Shown: one piece after another, positions 9,020 through 16,800 of the stretch | Layout of the letters: every line of letters begins with the position of its first letter | Position numbering within the stretch: position 1 is the first letter of the stretch | Assembly (NCBI GenBank): GCA_029561955.1 | Contig: JAKQWO010000003.1 | Coordinates: forward strand, 1-39,898 | Direction of reading: 5' to 3' | DNA: 39,898 nt | DNA from: Candidatus Cloacimonadota bacterium | GTDB lineage: Bacteria > Cloacimonadota > Cloacimonadia > Cloacimonadales > Cloacimonadaceae | Notes under the pieces: model-generated | The model's input: only the letters and a program-made list of their open reading frames with translations | Database searches by the model: none | What the model was told of the DNA's origin: nothing | Made by a program: the position numbers and the translations under genes

Positions 9020-9952
9020 TCAGTCAATGGTTGATCTGCAGAGGCGGAACCCGTTGATTGGGGCACTGTAGTATGGGTTGTTGTTCGAACGTATGGACAC
9101 ACGACAGGATTTTGCATTGTAAATCCAGCAACCGCCACGAGCCACTCGTCCCCAGGATTCTGCCTGGCTTGCACCGGTGGGATTGTCCTCTGGGCTATTG
9201 CTGTAGTATCTCCGGCCATACCAATCCCAGCACCATTCTTTGACGTTGCCGCTCATGTCGTAAATTTTGAGGCGGTTAGGGGCTTTGGACCCGACAGAAC
9301 TGCTGCCCCAACCCGTTTCATCTTCATTGCCATACCAAGCTACGGCGTCGGGATCGTCTGAACCGCTGTAAAGATAGTCAGGGTTGTTGGTAGCTCCGCG
9401 GGCAGCGTATTCCCATTCTGCTTCGGTGGGCAACCTGTAGCCATTGGCATGAAAGTCGCAGATGACTTCGTCCCAGGTATCGATGTCTGGATGATCATAG
9501 TCAGTGGGAACCTCTCCCCAGTCTGCGGGATTTGTGCTTCCGGCTATCGTATAGCAGGGAGTGAGCCCTTCTGCCAGACTGCGCAGATTGCAGTATTTGA
9601 TGGCGGCATACCAGGAAACATTGTAGGCAGGATAGCTTTTCCCCAGTCCATATTTGGCTCTCCAGGGCTCGCTGGGCTGCATGTATTTGGTGTATTCCGT
9701 CTGAGTTACCAGATATTTGCCGAGGTAAAAAGGTCTCAGGGTGACACTGTGTGTTGGCAGCTCATCATCATATTCATTCCCGAAATTATCCACCACACCT
9801 CTGGTGTTGCCCATGGTAAAAGTGCCGCCGGGGACATGGATCATCTTACCGGCAGAAATGGTCGGTTCGGTGGTCTTTTTGTCACAACTCATGGTCGTTA
9901 TAAGCATCACAAGGGCAGTGACAAAGATCAGTACCAATCTCAACTTACGCAT
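9020..9952 (-). CDS. FGE-sulfatase (SUMF1-type) domain lipoprotein, paralogue 3
   Basis: 310 aa; ATG 9952 preceded by GGAGGTACAAA. MRK leader, Cys23 (TTMSC). Blocks: KMIHVPGGTFTMGNTRG, PTHSVTLRPFYLGKYLVTQTEYTKYM, YPAYNVSWYAAIKYCN, GYRLPTEAEWEYAARGATNNPDYLYSG, IYDMSGNVKEWCWDWYGR, RVARGGCWIYNAKSCRVSIR and GFRLCRSTID. Variable segments between paralogues fall in loops (after the first block, after WGEVP, and between RGG and GFR), as expected of a diversifying C-type-lectin-like fold. It is the middle gene of the three-gene array, about 120 bp from each neighbour, with a hairpin on each side. Enzymatic formylglycine formation is not supported by the residues. Confidence 0.85.
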   Translation of the reverse strand: MRKLRLVLIFVTALVMLITTMSCDKKTTEPTISAGKMIHVPGGTFTMGNTRGVVDNFGNEYDDELPTHSVTLRPFYLGKYLVTQTEYTKYMQPSEPWRAKYGLGKSYPAYNVSWYAAIKYCNLRSLAEGLTPCYTIAGSTNPADWGEVPTDYDHPDIDTWDEVICDFHANGYRLPTEAEWEYAARGATNNPDYLYSGSDDPDAVAWYGNEDETGWGSSSVGSKAPNRLKIYDMSGNVKEWCWDWYGRRYYSNSPEDNPTGASQAESWGRVARGGCWIYNAKSCRVSIRSNNNPYYSAPINGFRLCRSTID

Positions 9953-9997
9953 TTTGTACCTCCAGTAGTACTAAGGTTTTTATAAGTGATGGAACCC

Positions 9998-10027
9998 TGC
10001 TCAAGTGGGATGGCAAGCACTTGAGCA
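9998..10027. repeat. intergenic hairpin between FGE-like genes
   Basis: Perfect 10-bp stem TGCTCAAGTG / CACTTGAGCA, 10-nt loop, between the stop of the gene at 10070 and the start at 9952. The flanks (GATGGAACCC, AAGGTTTTTATAAG) are shared with 8920-8946, so the hairpin is part of the duplicated cassette. Confidence 0.65.
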
Positions 10028-10069
10028 AGATGTGGACATCTATTTGTAATCATGAGACAAAGCTGGGCA

Positions 10070-10993
10070 TCAGTCAATCTTAGACCGGCAGAGACGGAAT
10101 CCGTAGGAGCCATCGCCGTAGCATGGGAACCCCTCATCACGGTAGAACACAATACATCTCCAGGCATCGGCAGACCAGTGGCCACCGCGGGTCACGCGTG
10201 TATCAAAACCAGCAGCCGGCCCGGTGGGATTGTCCTGAGGGCTTCTCGCATAGTAAGTAGCGTCAAACCAATCCCAGCACCATTCCTGGATGTTGCCGCT
10301 CAGATCGTAAATGCCAAGCGCATTGGGAGCTTTCTTTGCAACAGGATGGGATTTCAGCTCCACGTGATCATCTCCGATCGGTTGATTCTCATACCAAGCC
10401 ACAGCGTCGATATTGTCAGAGCCACTATAACGATAATCGGGGGTGTTGGTAGCACCGCGGGCGGCATATTCCCATTCTGCCTCGGTGGGCAATCTGTAGC
10501 CATTGGCCTCCCAATTGCAGGTGACTCTATCCCAGGCTCCTGTGTTTGGGTGATCGAAATCATCGGGAACTTCTCCCCAGTCAGCAGGATTGGTGCTCTC
10601 GGATATCGTGTAGCAGGGAGTAAGACCCTCTGCGATACTGCGAAGATTGCAGTATTTGATGACAGTATACCAGGTGATTCCATAGGCAGGATATCTGGCT
10701 CCCAAACCAAAAAGTTCTATCCAGGGGTCGTCCGGCTGCATGTATTTGGAAAACTCAGCTTGAGTCACCTCATATTTGCCGATGTAAAAAGGGTTCAGCG
10801 TGACTGTGTGGGTTGGTTGTGTGCCGTAAAATTCCAAATCCTTGGTATCCCCCATGGTGAAGGTGCCGCCGGGGACGAGGACCATCTCACCGGGCTTAAA
10901 CGTAGGCTCGGTGGTCTTTTCACCGCAACTCGTGGTCGTTAAAAGCATCATGACGGCAGCAACAAAGATCAGGATCGATCCAATCTTACGCAT
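10070..10993 (-). CDS. FGE-sulfatase (SUMF1-type) domain lipoprotein, paralogue 4
   Basis: 307 aa; ATG 10993 with GGAGGTACGAG upstream. MRK leader, Cys23 (TTTSC). Blocks: EMVLVPGGTFTMGDT, PTHTVTLNPFYIGKYEVTQAEFSKYM, YPAYGITWYTVIKYCN, GYRLPTEAEWEYAARGATNTPDYRYSG, GIYDLSGNIQEWCWDWFDATYY, RVTRGGHWSADAWRCIVFYR and GFRLCRSKID. First gene of the three-gene array, and the one with its own promoter and leader (10994-11149). The leader class matches that of paralogue 1 (3943) rather than those of its downstream neighbours, so the array mixes two upstream types. Function unknown; secretion to the periplasm or outer membrane as a lipoprotein is inferred. Confidence 0.85.
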   Translation of the reverse strand: MRKIGSILIFVAAVMMLLTTTSCGEKTTEPTFKPGEMVLVPGGTFTMGDTKDLEFYGTQPTHTVTLNPFYIGKYEVTQAEFSKYMQPDDPWIELFGLGARYPAYGITWYTVIKYCNLRSIAEGLTPCYTISESTNPADWGEVPDDFDHPNTGAWDRVTCNWEANGYRLPTEAEWEYAARGATNTPDYRYSGSDNIDAVAWYENQPIGDDHVELKSHPVAKKAPNALGIYDLSGNIQEWCWDWFDATYYARSPQDNPTGPAAGFDTRVTRGGHWSADAWRCIVFYRDEGFPCYGDGSYGFRLCRSKID

Positions 10994-10995
10994 CT

Positions 10996-11043
10996 CGTAC
11001 CTCCTGTACGTATTGTAAATCTTGATATTGGAGCAAGTTCCAA
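10996..11043 (-). promoter_or_regulatory. leader RNA hairpins of FGE-like gene 4
   Basis: CGTAC / GTACG arms (10996-11010) put the ribosome-binding AGGAG in a 5-nt loop. In gene 1 the arms are TGTAC / GTACA, a compensating change. The second hairpin, TTGGA / TCCAA (11028-11043), matches the position and loop size of that at 3977-3994. Confidence 0.5.
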
Positions 11044-11120
11044 CATCCGGGCTTGTCTATCTATCAAAGTAAAATTCTAAAATCCTTGTCTCTTGCATCG
11101 GCTAAAAACACGATGGGTGC

Positions 11121-11149
11121 ATTGTAATTAGAAAGCAATTACCCGTCAA
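11121..11149 (-). promoter_or_regulatory. promoter of the three-gene FGE-like array
   Basis: On the minus strand, TTGACG (11149-11144), 17 nt, TACAAT (11126-11121). The spacer GGTAATTGCTTTCTAAT matches those of the two homologous promoters at 4077 and 13126. The leader is about 120 nt. Confidence 0.7.
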
Positions 11150-11179
11150 GCATAATCGCGGGTGATTAAGGAGTTGTGA

Positions 11180-11236
11180 GGTATGGTCGCTCACTGCAGC
11201 GGACAAGAAAAGTAGCTGGCGGTTGCCATACCGTCG
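11180..11236. repeat. dispersed repeat block with long-loop inverted arms
   Basis: GGTATGG (11180-11186) and CCATACC (11226-11232) can pair across a 39-nt loop. The right part, GGCGGTTGCCATACCGTCG, is the inverse of 4273-4295. Positions 11237-11420 show no gene or recognisable feature. Confidence 0.4.
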
Positions 11237-11423
11237 TCCAGATGTTGGTATCAAGCTTAGCTTATTAAGGTCGCTGCAACTAAAAACTCTACCAGAGTCT
11301 GCTTAGCATTTGACATCGTAATCAACGACTGCCGTAGTTTTCCTAAACCTTGGAGGCACTACCCGCCGGAAGTCTTGCTTTTCCTTATTTCTATTTCGAG
11401 CGGAAAAGTGGAATATGGATTTT

Positions 11424-11507
11424 CTTATTATACTTTCAGATCCGTAAAGTATGACATGGATTTCTATATTATACTTTTAGGCTTCTAAAGTAAAATATGG
11501 GCTTGGA
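11424..11507. repeat. 41-bp tandem repeats downstream of fic
   Basis: Two units with a 41-bp period (ATTATACTTT at 11427 and 11468). Each carries ATACTTT...AAAGTA arms that can pair, then ATGGATTT/ATGGGCTT. Related to the four-unit array at 12754-12897 on the other side of the Fic gene, and to a single unit near 7950. Confidence 0.65.
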
Positions 11508-11537
11508 GTCTTAAGCTTGGGTAACCCACACATCATC

Positions 11538-12671
11538 TTACTTTCCAAAAGCATCAATGTAATCACCAAATCTAAAGATTCGATTTCTGGAGTATCCAGT
11601 AGTCTCTTGCAGGATGTTCAGTTCCACAAGGCTTTTCATAAGATTGTTGGCAGGGTCATATTTGAGCTTCAGAAGGTCTTGGACTTCGTTGATTGTTGTT
11701 GTCGGAGACTGGTACAGGTGCATCAGAAGTTTACGGGCATTCTCCGTCCTTCGACCAAGCGTTGCCAGCTTGTTTTCAATGCCTCTATGCAGTGTCAAGA
11801 TGTTCTCAAATGTCTCTATTCCCTTCTCTGAGGTGTCTATAACAGCCCGCAGAAAGAACCGCACCCATTGTCCAATGTCATTTGAGGTTCTAACTCTGGT
11901 AAGCGAGTCATAGTAATCACCTCTATGTTTTTCAAAGAAGTCCGAAAGATATAGGGTGGGCTTGAGTAGAAACTTATTGCTAACCAAATACAGGGTAATG
12001 AGCAGCCTGCCGATACGCCCATTGCCATCCAGGAAAGGGTGTATACTTTCAAACTGATAATGGGCCAAGGCACATTTGATCAGGTGAGGCACCGAGATCT
12101 CCTCGTTGTGCAAAAACTTTTCAAAATCATCCAGCAATGCCGGCAGATCACTGACATGAGGTGGAATATAGGCTGCATCCGCCAAAGAGGAACCCCCGAT
12201 CCAGTTTTGACTGGCCCTGAACTCTCCCGGAGCTTTATGCTCTCCCCGCACCCCGCTCATCAGGATCTTGTGGGTATCTCTGATTAACCTCAGAGAGAGA
12301 GGTAAGGTATCCAAATGGTGAATTGCCTCATTCATAGCCTGAACGTAGTTTTGAACTTCCTGCCAATCGTCCCGCTTTTCCGGAGCAATCATTTCAGCAC
12401 CTCTCACCATATCATCTATTTCAGTCTTGGTTCCTTCGATCCTGCTGGAGGTATTGGCTTCTTTGATGACGTGCATGCGGATAAACAAGTCAACATTGGG
12501 CACGATGATGGAAAAGGCATTCAGTTCTCCCAATGCTTTGGTCGCTTGCTCAAGTAACACGTTTATCCTTGCATCTTCCCAAGTCCACTCATGGTTAATT
12601 GTAGTGGGTAAGAAACTCTTGTATTGATACTGTGTTTGGTAAACACCAGATTTGAAATCTTCAAACTTCAT
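11538..12671 (-). CDS. Fic-domain protein (probable AMPylase) with winged-helix tail
   Basis: 377 aa. The Fic core HPFLDGNGRIGR (211-222) is complete, with catalytic His211 and the phosphate-binding GNGR loop. This family transfers AMP (or another nucleotide moiety) to a hydroxyl side chain of a target protein. The N-terminal inhibitory motif S-x3-E-G (Ser75, Glu79, Gly80; SSRIEG) is present, so it is a self-inhibited class II type. Residues ~1-60 match the usual Fic N-domain (FLPTTINHEWTW), and ~300-377 look like a winged helix (TTINEVQDLL...NNLMKSLVELNIL), suggesting DNA binding or autoregulation. It stands alone, with no antitoxin gene beside it, between two sets of 41-bp repeats. A TTGACA at 12745-12740 lacks a convincing -10. 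Cytoplasmic; target unknown. Confidence 0.93.
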   Translation of the reverse strand: MKFEDFKSGVYQTQYQYKSFLPTTINHEWTWEDARINVLLEQATKALGELNAFSIIVPNVDLFIRMHVIKEANTSSRIEGTKTEIDDMVRGAEMIAPEKRDDWQEVQNYVQAMNEAIHHLDTLPLSLRLIRDTHKILMSGVRGEHKAPGEFRASQNWIGGSSLADAAYIPPHVSDLPALLDDFEKFLHNEEISVPHLIKCALAHYQFESIHPFLDGNGRIGRLLITLYLVSNKFLLKPTLYLSDFFEKHRGDYYDSLTRVRTSNDIGQWVRFFLRAVIDTSEKGIETFENILTLHRGIENKLATLGRRTENARKLLMHLYQSPTTTINEVQDLLKLKYDPANNLMKSLVELNILQETTGYSRNRIFRFGDYIDAFGK

Positions 12672-12753
12672 CTCTTAAGGTCCTCGTTGATTGTATTTTG
12701 AATTATGTTCTGGGCCCACTGTTATACAATGGCTTTACTTGTCAAACACTTTA

Positions 12754-12897
12754 TTCGACTTTCGGTCGTATAAAATCGAATATGGGTTTTCATGTTCGAC
12801 TTTCAGGCGTTTAAAATCGAATATAGGTTTCCGTATTCGACTTTCGGTCGGTTAAAATCGAACATGGGTTTCTTTGTGAAACTTTCGGACGCTAAAA
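12754..12897. repeat. four 41-bp tandem repeats upstream of fic
   Basis: Units begin at about 12754, 12795, 12836 and 12877 (period 41). Consensus TTCGACTTTCGG..., TAAAATCGAAtatgGGTTT. Arms TTCGACTTT / AAAATCGAA flank a short variable loop in the first three units; the fourth is degenerate and runs into the decayed FGE-like gene. The same register with different arms (ATACTTT / AAAGTAT) is at 11424-11507. Confidence 0.75.
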
Positions 12898-13007
12898 TGA
12901 TGATAGAGCCCGGCACCAATCAACATATGATCTGCAGACGCTGAATCCGTAGCCGTCATAAGCATCACAGCGACAACCAAGATCAGGGCCAATCTCGTCT
13001 TACTCAT
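12882..13007 (-). pseudogene. remnant of a fifth FGE-like lipoprotein gene
   Basis: It keeps the start (ATG 13007), the ribosome-binding site and about 17 codons of the MRK-type signal peptide (MSKTRLALILVVAVML). It then jumps, about 16 bp further on, to the last codons of the family (GGATTCAGCGTCTGCAGATC, matching GFRLCRS), now out of frame, and on to the shared 3' flank. About 0.85 kb of the middle is missing. The upstream promoter and leader (13008-13148) are intact. Confidence 0.75.
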
Positions 13008-13010
13008 TTT

Positions 13011-13059
13011 GCACCTCCTGTACCCGCTGAGTATGTTAATGTTGGGTGGATTCCCCAAC
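13011..13059 (-). promoter_or_regulatory. leader hairpins of the decayed FGE-like copy
   Basis: GTAC / GTGC arms (one wobble) around AGGAG (13011-13023), and GTTGGG / CCCAAC (13041-13059). The closing pair is G-C here and A-T at 3977-3994, a compensating change that supports real pairing. Confidence 0.45.
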
Positions 13060-13119
13060 CGTTGTTTGCAGATTTGTCGAAACCTTGTCTTTTCCATCAG
13101 GTAAAAACACGATGGGTAC

Positions 13120-13148
13120 ATTGTTATTAAAAAGCAATTACCTGTCAA
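13120..13148 (-). promoter_or_regulatory. promoter of the decayed FGE-like copy
   Basis: Minus strand TTGACA (13148-13143), 17-nt spacer, AACAAT (13125-13120). Third member of the duplicated promoter set; it may still fire without a useful product. Confidence 0.6.
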
Positions 13149-13189
13149 GCTTATTCTGGTGTCTGGGGGTGCAGGGCATAATCGCGGGT

Positions 13190-13530
13190 ACGATTATGCA
13201 GTAGTGTCTTGCTGCGCTGGTTTCGGGGATAGGTAAACTTTGCAGCAAAGATAGAGGTAGTGATGGAGCTTTTTCTTTTTTCACAGATGCACACGGATGT
13301 TCTCGGATGGGGCGGCTGCGCCGCAGTTGTCAGTAGTCAGTCGCTGCGCAAGTGGTGGAGATGCGGGTTGTTGTGGTGTGGATACGGGTGACTTTGTGGC
13401 TTTTTGTTTTTTCCACGAATTACACGAATTTGCACGAATTAGGGGGCCAGCTACCGCTGGCATTTTCCGTACGGGCGCTCGCTGCGCACCGTAAGGTACC
13501 GGCGTTAGCCGCACCGCCGTTGTACAGAGG
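13190..13530. repeat. composite intergenic repeat module
   Basis: In order: GCTGCGCTGGTTTCGGGGAT (as at 4180); CACAGATGCACACGGATG units near 13280; a GCGGC-TGC-GCCGC hairpin (13310-13322); a CAGTAGTCAGTCGCTGCGC heptamer run; GTGGAGATGCGGGTTGTTGT (again at 13784); CACGAATTACACGAATTTG units (13415-13440); a GCCAGC-TACC-GCTGGC-ATTTT hairpin (13445-13465); and the CGCACCGTAAGGTACCGGCG block (13484-13503). The order repeats that of 2700-2840. Positions 13530-13735 hold nothing I recognise. Confidence 0.65.
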
Positions 13531-13732
13531 ATCCCGGCAAGTGTACATACAGGTACCCATACAGAAGCGGCGGTTCGGGATGAGCACGTACAAGAGTATT
13601 ACACTTCCACAAAGAAAGAGACAATATTTGCATGTATTCGTAGGTTCTGTGTTGGCATGTGGTTACGAGATTTGGAAATTTGGTTTTTTGTCGTCTGGGC
13701 AACATCGTCAGAGTATATTATAGAGGGTGGGC

Positions 13733-13877
13733 CGACGGTGTCGGCCAGTTGTGAGTAGTGAGTTGTGAGCGGCTGCGCAAGCGGTGGAGATGCGGGTTGT
13801 TGTGGTGTGGATCCGCATCGGTTGGTTTCCTTTCTTTAAGCAGGCTACGCCCGCTGGCGGCGGTTCGGCGACCGCCG
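13733..13877. repeat. repeat module with REP-like hairpin at the 3' end of mfd
   Basis: GGCCGAC-GGT-GTCGGCC hairpin (13732-13749), an AGTTGTG/AGTAGTG heptamer run, a second copy of GTGGAGATGCGGGTTGTTGT, and the REP-like hairpin CGGCGGT-TCGGCG-ACCGCCG (13858-13877), which lies about 20 bp past the mfd stop and may end or protect that transcript. Confidence 0.6.
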
Positions 13878-13896
13878 GCTACCCGCAGAGCAGTGC

Positions 13897-16800
13897 TCAG
13901 TTTTCTTCCCAGCCGTCCAGAATAGTCAAAGCCGTTTCAAATTGGGTGGCGTAATCCATGCCCTTATCCAGTTCGATTTCTATCTTCAGGCCCTTGGAGC
14001 CGTCAAAGCTGAGGGGTTGCGGCACTTTGGCGGTAAAGCTCAGGATTTGCTTTTTGGTGGGGATCTTGTCTGTAGGCCACTGCATGATGACCTTGCTGCG
14101 TTGCACCTTGCAACTGCTCAGTCCGATGCGGTTTGCCAGCAGGTCGAGCTTGAAAAAGTGGAGCAGCCAACTGGCCTTATCCGGCAGGGCTCCAAAGCGG
14201 TCTTCCAGCTCCAAGCGCATCTCGTCTATCTCTTCAGGTGTTTCGGAGCTGCTGAGTCTGCGGTAGATGTTGAGCCGCTGTTCGTCGTTGTCGATGTAGC
14301 CGCTGGGGAAATAGACGTCGATTTCGGTCTTGAGGGTGGTGGTCTGTTTGGTGCGGATTTCCTCTTCCAGGGAGATGGGCTGGTTGGGGTCGGAGTAGCT
14401 TACCGCCTTTTCCAAGAGGCTGTTGTAATAGTTGAAGCCGATTGCCTGGATCAAGCCGCTTTGCTTGGTGCCCAGGATGGCACCCGCACCGCGAAGTTCC
14501 AGGTCTCGGAGTGCCACTTGGAAGCCTGCGCCAAGGTAATCGTATTGCGAGAGGGCTTCGAGGCGGTGTCTGGCTTCGGTGGTGGTGCCTTTGGGGATGA
14601 GGAGATAGCAGTAGGCGCGCCTGTTGCTGCGTCCGACGCGTCCACGCATCTGGTAGAGCTGGGCGAGTCCAAAGGTATCAGCTCTATCGATGAGGATGGT
14701 GTTGGCGTTGGGGATATCGAGGCCGTTTTCCACGATGGTGGTGGAGACTAACACCTGAAACTCCTTTTTGAGAAAGGCGTTCATCACTTCTTCCAGATGG
14801 TTGTCGCTCATCTGGGCATGTCCCACGGCAAAGCTGATGTTGGGCATGAGCTTACGCAGCTCGTCGGCAACGTGCTCGATGGTTTGCACGCGGTTGTGGA
14901 TAAAGAAGACCTGTCCACCACGGTCGATCTCCCTGCGGATAGCGTCTTTGATCACTTCAGCGTTGCGGGGTGTGATGATGGTGCGGATGGGGAGGCGCTC
15001 TTTGGGTGAAGTCTGCATGAGCGAGATTTCCTTGAGCTTGGCCAGCGCCATATTGAGGGTGCGGGGAATGGGTGTGGCGCTCATGTAGAGCGTGTCAACG
15101 TTGCTCTGCAGTTTGCGGAGGCGTTCCTTGTGGCGCACTCCAAAGCGGTGTTCTTCATCGATGATCAGCAAGCCTAACTTCTTGAAGCGCACGTCCTTGG
15201 AGAGGAGGCGATGCGTGCCGATAGCGATGTCCACCTTGCCGGAAGCGAGGTCGGCGATCTCCTCAGATAGCATCTCTTTGGAGCGGAAACGGCTGAGCAG
15301 AGCGATCCTGACGGGATAGTGAGCTAAACGCTCTTTGAAGACGCGGAAGTGCTGTTCGGCAAGCAGGGTGGTGGGGACGAGGACGCCGACTTGGGTGCCG
15401 GAGACAACGGCTTTGAAAGCGGCGCGGATGGCCACTTCCGTCTTGCCGAAGCCCACATCGCCGCAGAGCAGTCGCTCCATGGGGGTGTCGGATTCCATGT
15501 CGGCCTTGATCTCACGGGTGCTGCGGGCTTGATCGGGGGTGTCTTCATAGACAAAGGAGCTCTCCAATTGCTTTTGCCAATCTGTGTCCGGCTTGTGGGC
15601 GATGCCCTTTCTGGAGCTGCGTTCTGCGTAGAGGCGCACGATGTCTGCGGCTAATAGTTCGATCTGCTGAGCGGCTTTGCGCTTGGTGTTTTGCCATTTT
15701 ACACCGCCGATGCGATGCAGGGTGGGCTTGGCACTCTCTTCGGCCACATATTTGCTCACCATATCCAGTTGGTAGGTGGGCAGATAGACTCGGTCGTCAT
15801 TGGCGTAGCGGAGTACCAAACACTCGGTGTCTGAGCCGTCCAAGCGGATGATTTTGAGCCCTTCAAAGACGCCGATGCCGTGTTCCACGTGCACCACGTA
15901 GTCGCCGGGCTTGAGAGCATCGTAATCCGTGATCTGCTCGTCGGGAGAGAAGCGGGGTGTGTAGCGCTTGCGCTTGTAGACGTTGAAGATTTCGTGATCC
16001 GTCCAGAGCAGCGGGCCACTGAGACCAATGCCAAAGCCGGTGTGCAGCGAGCCGATGTGGGAGTGGAATTGCGTGTCGTAATCCTGTAAAAGCTGCTGGG
16101 TGCGGATACTTTGGCTCTGGTTGTCGAAGAGGAGGAATATCCGGCGTTTGAGGCGTTGGTTTTCCCTGATCTTGGCGGCCAGGAGGTCGAGGTCGCCGCC
16201 AAAGGTGGGCTGAGGCTCAAATGAGGCTTTGAGCGGGGTATTCTTGATGGGGAGTGCAAACTCACTCTGGGAGAGCAGGAGTGCCTGCCCTGGCTGGATG
16301 AGGCGGTAGAGCTCTTCCTCTGAGGACATCATCAGCTCAGGCGGTGTGAGCTTGGCCTTGGTCTTGTGTTTGAGCTCGCGCTGGTATTGGTTGTAGACCT
16401 GCTCGGTCAGCTCTAAATACTCTTCCAGCACGTAGTTGAAGTTATTGAAGAGGATCAGCCGCTGGGCGGGGTCAAAGTATTGGGCGAAGCTGGAAACCTC
16501 GGGAAGCAGGCTGCCGTATTGGTTTTCGATTCCTTCAAAGAAGCCATTTTTCATGATCTGCGAGGCAAAGGGGTTGCTGGGGTCGATGTCGTCCAGACAG
16601 AGTTCACGGGCGGGGATGACGGTGATTTCGCCTGCGTCTCCCGGTTCGGAACGCTGGGTGTTGGGCGAGAAGAAGCGCATGGAGACGATCTCATCGCCAA
16701 AGAATTCCAGCCGCACGGGCTTGGATGCGGGCGGACTGAAGATGTCCACGATGCCGCCGCGGCGGGCGGTCTCAAACACCTTGCCCACCTGATATTGGGT

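Noticed and set aside
11538-12671. Fic toxin-antitoxin pair
   Set aside because: No small antitoxin gene is adjacent; the inhibitory motif lies within the Fic protein itself.
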